DNA from: CAVVNC01 sp963750015
Lineage (GTDB): Bacteria > Desulfobacterota > Syntrophorhabdia > Syntrophorhabdales > WCHB1-27
Assembly (NCBI GenBank): GCA_963750015.1
Contig: CAVVPU010000241.1
Span: 1-64,000 of the forward strand
Direction: 5' to 3'
Length of the DNA stretch: 64,000 nt
The notes below the pieces were generated by a model, which was given only the letters and a program-made list of their open reading frames with translations, made no database searches and was not told the origin of the DNA. How positions within the stretch are numbered: position 1 is the first letter of the stretch; each line of letters begins with the position of its first letter. A program made the translations under genes and the position numbers. Below, piece by piece: positions 33,247 to 41,533 of the stretch.

Positions 33247-33297
33247 TCAAAGCTTGCTCGTCGGGACGTAGTCCCGAATAGTCTTGGCTTCTTTTTC
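33246..33297 (+). repeat. Repeat family B, copy 1
   Basis: TCAAAGCTTGCTCG is followed by the hairpin TCGGGAC-GTA-GTCCCGA (33261-33277), then AATAGTCTTGGCTTCTTTTT. Same order and orientation as copies at 36387 and 48796. The T-rich end makes it terminator-like for plus-strand transcription. The rest of 33298-33500 holds nothing I can recognise. Confidence 0.75.
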
Positions 33298-33502
33298 CCT
33301 TTAAGGAAGAACCGCCACAGGCGCGCCGGGCCGGGCACCCGTCCGATTGCTGAAAATCAACGACCCGAGCTCGCGGACCATTGCCAACGGTCTTTCTGCC
33401 TCAAGAGAGGCTGCGAAAAATTAGATACGAAAGAACCCCCGAAGAGAGATCGTGGGGAGAAGCAACCCTGTAAAGGCACGAGCTCTGCCCGACTACCGCC
33501 GT

Positions 33503-33543
33503 CAAAAGAAAAGGGCCGGGAGGCTTTCTTGCCCTCCCGGCCC
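33503..33543 (-). terminator. Rho-independent terminator of pckG
   Basis: An 11-bp stem, GGGCCGGGAGG (33513-33523) with CCTCCCGGCCC (33533-33543), and a 9-nt loop. On the minus strand it is followed by TTTTCTTTTGAC. It lies 28 nt after the pckG stop, in the expected direction. Confidence 0.85.
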
Positions 33544-33570
33544 TCGATTATCTACCGTCGGCACCTTTGC

Positions 33571-35340
33571 TTACTTGAAGGCGTCCTTCAACTCATTCAG
33601 CCTCTTCTTGAGTGGCGCAGGCAGCCTGTCGCCGAACTGGGCGTAAAAAGTCTCTATCTCCCGGACCTCCTTCTGCCACTCGCCCTTATCGAGCTCGAAG
33701 AGCTTATCCATGACTCCGGCGGGAAGGCTGAGGCCCTCCATGTCGAGGTCTTCTACGCGCGGCATGAGTCCTACCGGGGTCTGTCGGGCAGAGACCTTCC
33801 CTTTTATCCTGTCGATCATCCACTTAATGACGCGGGAGTTATCCCTGAAACCGGGCCAGATGAATTTGCCCTCCTCATTCTTCTTGAACCAGTTCACGAA
33901 GAACAGCTTCGGCGGCTGGGTTACCCTCGATTGCATGCTGAGCCAGTGGCCGAAGTAGTCACCCATGTTGTAACCACAGAAGGGCAACATGGCCATGGGG
34001 TCCCTTCTCACGACCCCTGCGGCTCCTGTTGCGGCGGCCGTCGTCTCCGATCCGTTGGAGGAAGCCTTGAACACACCGTGCTCCCAATCGAAGCTTTCCA
34101 CCACGAGGGGCACCGTGTTCGATCTGCGGCCTCCGAAGAGGATGCCGGAGATGGGCACGCCCTTGGGGTTGTCGGTTTCCGGGGAGAGGGTGGGGCAGTT
34201 ATAGATGGATACGGTAAAGCGTGAGTTGGGATGGGCGATGTTGCCCCCGTTGGCACTGTCGTAGGACTTGCCCTGCCAGTCGAGCAGGTGAGCCGGCGCC
34301 GTATCGGATAGCCCCTCCCACCAGGGAGAATTGGTGTCAATATCGAGACCCGTGTTGGTGAAAAGGGTCGGGTAGAACTTGTCGTTCCTCAGGGTCTTCA
34401 TCATGTAAGGATTTGTCTTGTCGGAAGTCCCAGGAGCGACGCCGAAGAAACCAGCCTCGGGGTTTATCGCATAGAGCCTCCCGTCCGGCCCGACGTTGAT
34501 CCAGGCGATATCGTCACCCAGGGTCCATACTTTGTAACCCTTCATAATCGGATCGAGCATGGCGAGGTTCGTCTTTCCACAGGCGGAAGGAAAGGAGCCG
34601 AGAAAATAGGTGATGCCGCCCTCAGGGTCCTGGACCCCCATGACGATCATGTGCTCGGCAAGCCACCCTTGCTGGTATCCGAGGTAAGAGGCTATCCTCA
34701 GGGAAATGCACTTCTTACCCAGAAGCGCGTTCCCGCCATACCCCGATCCTATGCTCATGACAAGATCGTCTTGAGGAAAATGCATGATGAAGCGGCGCTG
34801 CGGGTCGAGGTCGCCGATCGAGTGGAGGCCCTTCACGAAGGTTCCTGTCGAGTTTATGATGTCCAGGACCCTTTTACCGACCCTGGTCATGATATACATG
34901 CTCACCACGACATAGACGGAATCGGTGATCTGGATACAAGGCCTGGCGTAGGGAGAATCGGGGTGACCCATCATATAGGGTATGACATAGAGGGTCCTAC
35001 CCTTCATGCAACCGTCATAAAGGGGACGGAGCTTCTCCAAGGCCTCGTCGGGGGCCATCCAATTGTTGTTCGGGCCTGCATCCTCTTTCTTCGGAAGACA
35101 GACGAAGGTGAGATGCTCCGTCCTCGCCACGTCTGTCGGATGGCTGTGGTGGATATAAGAATTGGGAAACGCAGCCGGGTTGAGGGGCGCAAAGGTGGGA
35201 TGACTACCGATCCTTTCTTCTTTCACGCCGATATCGACGAGGCTCCTCATCTCCTCTTCAGTGCCCTGTACCCAGTAGATCCGATCCGGTTTCGTTAACT
35301 TCGCCTGTTCTTCGACCCACTTTTCGACTACGTTAGACAC
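33571..35340 (-). CDS. pckG: Phosphoenolpyruvate carboxykinase (GTP)
   Basis: A 589-residue GTP-type PEP carboxykinase. The P-loop is FPSACGKTNLAML and contains the reactive Cys of the GTP enzymes. Other marks are YGGNALLGKKCISLRIAS, TLGDDIAWI (metal binding), RFTVSIYNCP and a nucleotide-binding region around NWFKKNEEGKFIWPGF. It interconverts oxaloacetate and PEP with GTP/GDP, in gluconeogenesis or the reverse direction in fermenters. AAGGAGG precedes the ATG. A promoter with an overlapping small palindrome lies upstream and a clear terminator downstream, so it is its own unit; the GntR gene further upstream is a candidate regulator. Confidence 0.96.
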   Translation of the reverse strand: MSNVVEKWVEEQAKLTKPDRIYWVQGTEEEMRSLVDIGVKEERIGSHPTFAPLNPAAFPNSYIHHSHPTDVARTEHLTFVCLPKKEDAGPNNNWMAPDEALEKLRPLYDGCMKGRTLYVIPYMMGHPDSPYARPCIQITDSVYVVVSMYIMTRVGKRVLDIINSTGTFVKGLHSIGDLDPQRRFIMHFPQDDLVMSIGSGYGGNALLGKKCISLRIASYLGYQQGWLAEHMIVMGVQDPEGGITYFLGSFPSACGKTNLAMLDPIMKGYKVWTLGDDIAWINVGPDGRLYAINPEAGFFGVAPGTSDKTNPYMMKTLRNDKFYPTLFTNTGLDIDTNSPWWEGLSDTAPAHLLDWQGKSYDSANGGNIAHPNSRFTVSIYNCPTLSPETDNPKGVPISGILFGGRRSNTVPLVVESFDWEHGVFKASSNGSETTAAATGAAGVVRRDPMAMLPFCGYNMGDYFGHWLSMQSRVTQPPKLFFVNWFKKNEEGKFIWPGFRDNSRVIKWMIDRIKGKVSARQTPVGLMPRVEDLDMEGLSLPAGVMDKLFELDKGEWQKEVREIETFYAQFGDRLPAPLKKRLNELKDAFK

Positions 35341-35404
35341 GGTCGCCTCCTTGGGTTAGATGTGCCCGAGTTCTTTGTATCTCGAAATTCTAAAGGCCTT
35401 ACTC

Positions 35405-35436
35405 AAGGTAACAAAACGAAAAAACCTTGTCAAGGT
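35405..35436 (-). promoter_or_regulatory. Predicted pckG promoter with overlapping operator-like palindrome
   Basis: On the minus strand TTGACA (35428-35433), 17-nt spacer, TACCTT (35405-35410). The -35 box lies inside the palindrome ACCTTGTCAAGGT (35424-35436), and CAAGGTAA recurs at the -10 box (35404-35411). A regulator binding here would block RNA polymerase. Confidence 0.5.
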
Positions 35437-35587
35437 AAAAATGAAATAATTCACAATCAACATAGGACCTGTAACCCGATTGTCGCAAGTTTCACTTTTC
35501 TCTCTGCACAAGGTTGTAGGCTGTTTTCGGTCGGCAGGAGCCGGAAAGTATAGTTCAGCCTTGTCGGCTGTCTCTCCAGCGACAGGC

Positions 35588-35634
35588 GGTAGGGGGAAGC
35601 AAGGTATCCCAGGGATACCTTGCTTCCCCCTACC
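35588..35634. repeat. Perfect 23-bp inverted repeat with one-base loop
   Basis: The arms 35588-35610 and 35612-35634 are exact reverse complements around a single A. It lies about 46 nt after the stop of the GntR gene (minus strand) and about 150 nt upstream of the pckG promoter. It lacks a T run on either side. Like the palindrome at 2721-2758 it sits just past a 3' gene end, but the sequences are unrelated. Confidence 0.75.
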
Positions 35635-35680
35635 CATCCGTTGCGATTGACGTAATAAACGATATAGGTCCGGGCAATGG

Positions 35681-36376
35681 CTATATTCTGGGTTCCTGCC
35701 CTTGTCTGATCTTCTTCTTGATGATATCCTTGCCCCTTGTCATGTGCTTTCTCACGAGCCTTTCTACTTGTCTCGCATTCTTGTTCTTTATGGAGGCGAC
35801 CATCTCCCTGTGATCCTGCACTGCAAGCTCCGCTTTTCTCTGGTACCGTTGAATTATGACCCTGTAACGATACATGTAGTCGCGAAGGTCGTTGAGCAGG
35901 TTATAAAGCCGCGTATTCTTCGCTGCCTTGTAAAGGGCGTCATGGAATTCACTATCGAGCCTTATGAACTCCTCGGCGTTCATGTCCTGGAGGCATTCTT
36001 CCTCCTTCCCGATTATCTCCTCGAGAAACCTGATCTCATCCTGCTCCATCCTCTCAGTCGCGAGATAGCCTGCGTAGCCTTCAAGTATTCCCCTTAGGCC
36101 GAATACCTCATCGACTTCTTCTTCCGTCACACCTTTGACTGCGAAGCCTCCACGGGGAAGCCTGTATATGAGGCCTTCCTTTTCAAGTTTTTGTATGGCT
36201 TCTCTCACCGGGGTTCTGCTCGTTTTCATCTCTTCAGCGAGCTTCTCTTCGATAAGGCGTTTACCCGGCTCAAATTCTCCGCCAATGATCGCATTCTTTA
36301 TTCCGACGTAAACATGCTCTCTCAACAGCCTCTTCTTCTTTCTCTTGCGATCCTCGGCAATCTCCTTCCTATTCAT
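35681..36376 (-). CDS. GntR-family transcriptional regulator (FCD/FadR subgroup)
   Basis: A 231-residue regulator. The N-terminal winged helix has LIEEKLAEEMKTSRTPVREA and IYRLPRGGFAVKGV, classic GntR features. The C-terminal FCD domain is all-helical with likely metal ligands in RLDSEFHDALYKAA (Asp, His) and QDHREMVASIKNKN (His), and a late His in RKHMTRGKD. Such proteins bind small carboxylic acids and repress neighbouring genes. The start has GGAGGG upstream. The nearest likely target is pckG or its own promoter region. The basic N-terminal stretch RKRKKKRLLREH is a little longer than usual. Confidence 0.9.
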   Translation of the reverse strand: MNRKEIAEDRKRKKKRLLREHVYVGIKNAIIGGEFEPGKRLIEEKLAEEMKTSRTPVREAIQKLEKEGLIYRLPRGGFAVKGVTEEEVDEVFGLRGILEGYAGYLATERMEQDEIRFLEEIIGKEEECLQDMNAEEFIRLDSEFHDALYKAAKNTRLYNLLNDLRDYMYRYRVIIQRYQRKAELAVQDHREMVASIKNKNARQVERLVRKHMTRGKDIIKKKIRQGQEPRI

Positions 36377-36386
36377 ATGGTCCCTC

Positions 36387-36432
36387 CATCAAAGCTTGCT
36401 GATCCGGACGAGGTCCGGAGTGGCTTTTGCCT
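36387..36432 (+). repeat. Repeat family B, copy 2
   Basis: ATCAAAGCTTGCTGA, then the hairpin TCCGGAC-GAG-GTCCGGA (36403-36419), then GTGGCTTTTGCC. Same element as at 33246 and 48796. Here it sits in the leader of the GntR gene but in the opposite orientation to that gene. Confidence 0.75.
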
Positions 36433-36603
36433 ATTTTATGAGCCTTCCCTTCATAAAAAGGAAGGGGCGTTACTCCTGTGCTTCCCGCAGCGAGTCATGG
36501 CTTTATTCGATCGCACCAAAAACAATCTATTTTATCACAAAGTCACTGCTTTCTGTATACAGTTTTTTATCAAATCGCGTACAATTAACCTCGCCGCCCA
36601 CAC

Positions 36604-36632
36604 CTCCCCGGTTTTTCGCGAAAACCGGGGAG
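36604..36632. repeat. 12-bp perfect inverted repeat between divergent genes
   Basis: CTCCCCGGTTTT and AAAACCGGGGAG around a 5-nt loop (TCGCG). It lies between the divergently transcribed GntR regulator and trpS, 125 nt before trpS, so it is not a gene-end terminator. No T run follows. It may be an operator or leader hairpin. The remaining intergenic bases show nothing clear. Confidence 0.65.
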
Positions 36633-36756
36633 AGATTCGTTTCAGGTCGTGGTCAAGGCTGACAGGAAAGAGTGGTGAGAATTGTTTACTTCTCAGTCCG
36701 GCCGTTGATTTTGCACATGACTTGGTGTAGATTTAACCAAACTTATTGGAGGTCTA

Positions 36757-37743
36757 ATGAACAGGGTATTTAGCGGCATTCAGCCGACAGGAGACATTCA
36801 TATCGGCAACTATGTAGGCGCGCTCCGTCAGTGGGTCTCCCTCGTCGATCAATACGATTGCATCTATTCAGTGGTCGATTATCACGCTATAACCGTTGAA
36901 TACGAGCCAAACAGCATGGCGGAAAGGACTCTGGACACAGCCCTCATACTTATCGCCTGCGGCCTCGACCCGGAAAAGTGCCTTCTTCAGGTCCAGTCAC
37001 ACGTGCCCCAGCACACAGAGCTCGGCTGGGTGTTCAACAGCGTCACGCCGGTAGGCGAGGTAGAGAGGATGACGCAGTTCAAGGACAAGTCGAAACAGCA
37101 TAGATCTAACATCAATATGGGTCTCATGGATTATCCTGTGCTTCAGGCTGCGGATATCCTCGTTTACAAAGCAGGATTCGTTCCGGTCGGCGAAGATCAG
37201 GTTCAGCACGTCGAGTTGTCCCGTGAGATCGCCCGAAAATTCAACGCCAGATTCGGGGAGGTCTTTCCCGAACCGCAGGCGGTCCTCTCGTGTGCCCCGA
37301 GGATAATGGGAACCGAGGGGAAGAACAAGATGTCCAAGACCCTCAACAACTACATCGGCGTTCTTGAAGAAGAAGGCGCGATATGGGAGAAGTTGAGAAC
37401 AGCGGTAACCGACGTGGCAAGGGTAAAGAGAACCGATCCTGGCAATCCCGATATTTGCAATATCTTCACCATGCACCGCGCTTTTTCCCCGGAGGATGTG
37501 AGGGCCGAATTGGATAAGGGGTGCAGAAACGCCTTGATAGGTTGTATTGACTGCAAGCGTGTCCTGTTCAAGAACATGATGGCAGAGCTTGGCCCCATCC
37601 GCGAGAAGGCCCTTTCATTGAAGAATCAGCCGGACTATATCAAAGATGCCCTGAGAAAGGGTGCGATCGAGTGCGCACGGATCGCAAAGGAGACCATGGA
37701 GGAGGTTCATGATGCCCTCGGCCTCCTCAAGCTTTCGAGTTGA
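36757..37743 (+). CDS. trpS: Tryptophanyl-tRNA synthetase
   Basis: A 328-residue class I synthetase. The ATP-binding HIGH-type motif is GDIHIGNYVGALR and the KMSKS-type motif is GKNKMSKTLNNYI. GEDQVQHVELSREIARKFN and LMDYPVLQAADIL are typical TrpRS segments. It charges tRNA-Trp in the cytoplasm. GGAGG lies seven bases before the ATG. The length matches bacterial TrpRS. MurI and the PriA-like gene follow on the same strand after about 108 nt. Confidence 0.96.
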   Translation: MNRVFSGIQPTGDIHIGNYVGALRQWVSLVDQYDCIYSVVDYHAITVEYEPNSMAERTLDTALILIACGLDPEKCLLQVQSHVPQHTELGWVFNSVTPVGEVERMTQFKDKSKQHRSNINMGLMDYPVLQAADILVYKAGFVPVGEDQVQHVELSREIARKFNARFGEVFPEPQAVLSCAPRIMGTEGKNKMSKTLNNYIGVLEEEGAIWEKLRTAVTDVARVKRTDPGNPDICNIFTMHRAFSPEDVRAELDKGCRNALIGCIDCKRVLFKNMMAELGPIREKALSLKNQPDYIKDALRKGAIECARIAKETMEEVHDALGLLKLSS

Positions 37744-37851
37744 ACGTATTGGCTGCCGAAAAACTCCTTAACCTGAGACCCCGCATGCCCATTGGTGCCG
37801 GTATAACCTCTGCCTTGACTTTCTCTCGCACGCCGGACTAAGCTCTTGCCC

Positions 37852-38676
37852 ATGCAGGAGCTGTCCATAGGCATGTTCGACTCCGGGATCGGCGGACTTA
37901 CCGTCCTGAAAGAGGTGAAAAAAGCACTCCCCCACGAGCGGATCGTCTATCTTGGCGATACTGCACGGGTTCCCTATGGAAACAGATCGCCCGAGACCGT
38001 TACACGGTACTCCCTCGAGAATACCCGTTTTCTCCTGAACAAGGGCATCAAAATGCTCATTATCGCGTGCAACACCTCGAGCGCCGTAGCCCTCCCTATA
38101 TTGAAGAAGAGATTGCCCATACCCGTGATCGGGGTAATCGACGCGCCGTCGAAAGAGGCAGCGGCACGGACGCGGACAAAAAAGATAGGCGTCATTGGCA
38201 CGAAGGCGACCGTAAACAGCCAGGCCTACGTGAAGGCCATCAGAAAATTGGATCCTTCGATCCATGTCCTTTCGAAGGCATGCCCCCTTTTCGTACCCCT
38301 CGTTGAGGAGGGTCTCGAGGAAGACGAGGTAACCCGTGTGGCTGTGGCCAAGTATCTCGGCGAGTTCAAAGATTCAGACATAGACGTGCTCGTTATGGGC
38401 TGCACCCACTATCCCATATTGGAGGCCCAGATACGCGCTTTTCTCGGTGAAGCTGTTTATATCGTCAATTCCGGAAGAGAAACCGCATTGGAAGTTCGCC
38501 GCGTGCTGGAAAAGCGGAATTCGGCAAGAAAGTCCGGCAAGGGTGGCTGTAGTTATTATGTCACCGATGCGCCCGACAAGCTCTCGGAGCTCGGCGGACG
38601 TGTGCTGGGCGAGCCTTTGAAGAAAGTAAAGCTCGTGAGGAACCTGGGGGCCGAACATTCGGCTCCTCTTCTATGA
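37852..38676 (+). CDS. murI: Glutamate racemase
   Basis: About 274 residues from ATG 37852. Catalytic cysteines are in IIACNTSSAVALP and VMGCTHYPILEAQI, and the N terminus has MFDSGIGGLTV, all diagnostic. It makes D-glutamate for peptidoglycan. No clear ribosome site precedes ATG 37852; a TTGACT about 18 nt before TAAGCT would place transcription at or near the start codon, a weak leaderless candidate. A later ATG (37873) would cut into the conserved N terminus. It overlaps the PriA-like gene by 4 nt (ATGA). Confidence 0.95.
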   Translation: MQELSIGMFDSGIGGLTVLKEVKKALPHERIVYLGDTARVPYGNRSPETVTRYSLENTRFLLNKGIKMLIIACNTSSAVALPILKKRLPIPVIGVIDAPSKEAAARTRTKKIGVIGTKATVNSQAYVKAIRKLDPSIHVLSKACPLFVPLVEEGLEEDEVTRVAVAKYLGEFKDSDIDVLVMGCTHYPILEAQIRAFLGEAVYIVNSGRETALEVRRVLEKRNSARKSGKGGCSYYVTDAPDKLSELGGRVLGEPLKKVKLVRNLGAEHSAPLL

Positions 38677-40643
38677 TCGCCCGCGTCGCGCTGCCTTTGC
38701 CGATAGACAAGGTATTCTCCTACGTCCTACCCGCACATATGATCCCCCTTGCCAGGCCTTTTGCAAGAATAAGAGTGCCCTTTAACAATCGCTCCGTCGT
38801 AGGCTTCATGATCTCCCTTGAGGAGGGTGAAGAGGACGGCCTAAAAAGTGCCATCGAACTGGTCGATTGCCTCCCCCTTGTGAACGACACGTGCATTCTC
38901 CTGTGCCTGTGGGCTTCCCGACACTACGTGACTCCCATCGGCCTTGTCCTCAAGTACGCGCTCTCTTCCGGAATAGCAATCGAGAAGCACTGCCGGGTGA
39001 GGTGCGATGACGCCTCCCTTTCCTTCATAGACGGTATGCCCCTCAAAAAAGCGTACAACCATGCCGGCAAAGTGGCGGTCCTCGATTATCTCGAGCGCTC
39101 TCTCATCACGCTCAGCGACATTTTTACAGGCACAACGCTCGGCAGTCAGGAGACAGACAGGGGAGGGGGCAATTACAACCCCGTCCTTTATATCGGGGGA
39201 GTCGAGGATAGAAAGGAGTACTACCTATCCCTTATCTCAAGGGAGCTCGACCAAGGACGCAATGTGCTCATGCTTCTGCCGGACCACGGGGTCGCGGGAG
39301 ACTTCTTCTTTCAGGCTTTAGTCAGGGCTTTCCCCGACCGTGTCCTTTGGTTCCATAGCGGCATGACCGGAAACAGGAGGGCCGAGGCCTATTTCAGGGC
39401 CAGATCGGAAAGGGGCCGGGTAATACTTGGGCACAGAAATTCCGTTTTTCTGCCCATCGCAAGCAACGGGCTCATCGTCGTGGAGAGACCCGAAGAAGAC
39501 GAGTACCGCAACAAAGAAGCCTTTAAGTTCAACGCAGTTCAGGTGGCGATGAAGAGGGCCGAGATAGAAGGGCTTCCCATCGTCCTCGGGAGTATCGCTC
39601 CTCCGGTAGAAATCATGAAATGGGTATCGGACGGCCGGGTCTGCCTGGAAGAAGGCCGTGGCGTTGTGACTCCTCCCGTCTTCGAGGTAGGAAGCGAAAA
39701 GGGCAAGGGGAGGGAGCACCGCTTGGCCGCCGCTCTTGTCGATGCGGTCTCGGAAGGCCTAAAGCAGAAGGGGAACGTGGTCTTCCATACGCCAAGGCGG
39801 GCCTTTGCGTCGGGACTCTATTGCGGGGCCTGCGGCCACATGCTCGCCTGTCCTTCATGCTCCGGTTCTACCCTGGCATACAACCGGACGGCCGAGACCC
39901 TCACGTGCAATACCTGCAACAATGTTTTTCCTTATCGGGAAGAATGCACCCAATGCAGCTCGACCTTGATAAAATTTCTTGACGTGGGGGCCGAATACGT
40001 CGAGACTCGTCTGAGGGAGGCCTTTCCCGACCGGAAAATCTTGAGGATAACCGGCGATGGAGAAAGCCGGCAAAGCCTCCGCCTTCTCAAATCCGCTCAA
40101 AAAGACCGCCCGAACGAGAACATCGTCGTGGGCACTCACGTTCTATCGAAGCTCTATTCCCTGCCGACGAGCCTGCTCGTCCTTTATGGCTGGGAAGACT
40201 TCCTGCGGCTTGGTGGCTACCGCGCCATGGAGAAAATGTACCAGGTTTTCACCAATCTCCTCGATGCGCTGAGGCCGCAAAAGCTCCTCCTCTACACTTA
40301 TGGGAAAGAAGCTTTCGATTCCTCTCTTTTTCTCGACAGGGCCCGGTTCTACGAAGACGAGCTTCAAAAAAGGCGGTCAGCCGGGTTCCCCCCCTACGTG
40401 CGCTTTTTTCTCATCAACATCCTTAAGCGTAACGCGGCAGCAGGAGAAAGGATCATCCAGGCAATCAGCAGGCTTGTCGAAAAAGAGAAAGTCCAGACCG
40501 AGGTGCTCGGCCCCTTGGACGTGAAGGGACGGTATGGGTGGAGGGTTATTCTTAGAGGGGATACGCATGCGCTCTTCCCTCTTCTCTCATCACTTTATAA
40601 ACTGCCCGGCGTGATCATAGAGTCAGATCCGATGTATCTGTGA
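38673..40643 (+). CDS. PriA-like primosomal protein lacking helicase ATPase motifs
   Basis: A 656-residue protein collinear with PriA. It keeps the N-terminal DNA-binding region (ARVALPLPIDKVFSYVLP) and eight zinc-binding cysteines in four CxxC pairs (Cys384/387, 393/396, 412/415, 425/428). The helicase signatures are gone: the Walker A position reads YIGGVEDRKEYYL (173-185) instead of GVTGSGKTEVY; the DEEH box is VVERPEEDEY; GSATP is GSIAPPVE; and the AGRAGR-type arginine finger is absent (LLDALRPQKL). It cannot be expected to unwind DNA but could still bind forks and recruit the primosome. It is intact and translationally coupled to murI. Confidence 0.85.
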   Translation: MIARVALPLPIDKVFSYVLPAHMIPLARPFARIRVPFNNRSVVGFMISLEEGEEDGLKSAIELVDCLPLVNDTCILLCLWASRHYVTPIGLVLKYALSSGIAIEKHCRVRCDDASLSFIDGMPLKKAYNHAGKVAVLDYLERSLITLSDIFTGTTLGSQETDRGGGNYNPVLYIGGVEDRKEYYLSLISRELDQGRNVLMLLPDHGVAGDFFFQALVRAFPDRVLWFHSGMTGNRRAEAYFRARSERGRVILGHRNSVFLPIASNGLIVVERPEEDEYRNKEAFKFNAVQVAMKRAEIEGLPIVLGSIAPPVEIMKWVSDGRVCLEEGRGVVTPPVFEVGSEKGKGREHRLAAALVDAVSEGLKQKGNVVFHTPRRAFASGLYCGACGHMLACPSCSGSTLAYNRTAETLTCNTCNNVFPYREECTQCSSTLIKFLDVGAEYVETRLREAFPDRKILRITGDGESRQSLRLLKSAQKDRPNENIVVGTHVLSKLYSLPTSLLVLYGWEDFLRLGGYRAMEKMYQVFTNLLDALRPQKLLLYTYGKEAFDSSLFLDRARFYEDELQKRRSAGFPPYVRFFLINILKRNAAAGERIIQAISRLVEKEKVQTEVLGPLDVKGRYGWRVILRGDTHALFPLLSSLYKLPGVIIESDPMYL

Positions 40644-40836
40644 TGTCTCGCAAGAGCAATATGATTCGGGACAGGATGGCCGAAGAGGGCCGGTCTCACG
40701 CGCCATCGCGATTCCACTCATGGTCCCTCCTTTTTTCTGCAAGCAATGCTGCATCAATGTTTCTTTCAATACGGCGGTCTCCCGTATTGCATCCCGACGG
40801 GGTGAATTCTTATCATATAGATGAGGTGATTACATC

Positions 40837-41439
40837 GTGAGTCGACTGAAAGAACTGGGCACGCCCGTATTCTGGGCCGAAGGACATCCGGGACCTCTCG
40901 ACCGGCAAAGCTGGAAGATAGAAATCATGGGTCTCTGCGAGACGCCCCTAACTTTTACATGGCAAGATTTAACAAACATGCCTAAAACAATTGCCGATGC
41001 CCGGCTCACGAGTGTGACCCGGTTCTCTGTCAGGGGCCTTTGGGGCGGTGTCAAGATTGCGGATATCATGGATGCGGTTAAAGTCGACGCGGCCGCGAAA
41101 TACGTCCGCTTCTGGTCACACAGGCATATCTACGACACGACAATCCCCATCGAGATTGCCCGCGAGGGAAAAACTCTCCTCGCCTATGATTTCGACGGGG
41201 AACATCTCGAGGAGGACTACGGGGGACCGGTACGGGGCTTATGTCCGTATCTGTGGGGCTACAAGTCGGCAAAGAGTGTGGTCAAGGTGGAGTTCACGGA
41301 AACCTATAGGTCCGGTTTCTGGGAATTGCGCGGCTATCCAGATGAAGCACACATTGAAGCAGGCAAAGTGAGGGATTTGAACTCCGGCAGAACTCGCCCG
41401 ATCCCTGATGGGGAGGTCCTTCGGTTCCTGGACGAGTGA
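40837..41439 (+). CDS. Sulfite-oxidase-fold molybdopterin-domain protein without the usual Cys
   Basis: A 200-residue protein of the oxidoreductase molybdopterin-binding (sulfite oxidase/YedY) fold, in the short cytoplasmic form. Typical parts are GLCETPLTFTWQDLTNMP, then VRGLWGGVKIADIMD, YDTTIPIEIA and LCPYLWGYKSAKSVVKVEF. The residue that should be the molybdenum-ligating Cys (in relatives HCVTKWS) aligns with Ser59 in LTSVTRFS. So it may not bind molybdenum in the normal way, or may have another role. GTG 40837 has GAGGTG upstream. It has no signal peptide or obvious operon partner. The preceding 190 nt show no gene. Confidence 0.8.
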   Translation: MSRLKELGTPVFWAEGHPGPLDRQSWKIEIMGLCETPLTFTWQDLTNMPKTIADARLTSVTRFSVRGLWGGVKIADIMDAVKVDAAAKYVRFWSHRHIYDTTIPIEIAREGKTLLAYDFDGEHLEEDYGGPVRGLCPYLWGYKSAKSVVKVEFTETYRSGFWELRGYPDEAHIEAGKVRDLNSGRTRPIPDGEVLRFLDE

Positions 41440-41533
41440 GGTCTGCGTCGAAGACACCTTTGAAGCCATTCTCGACGGACATTTCCTGACATGATCGAGT
41501 CGACCTGAAGAGAAATTGTCGATCGCCGTCAAA

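Noticed and set aside
40640..40840. 66-codon frame between the PriA-like and sulfite-oxidase-fold genes
   Set aside because: No ribosome site at a useful distance and no family features; it probably only reflects a lack of stops.
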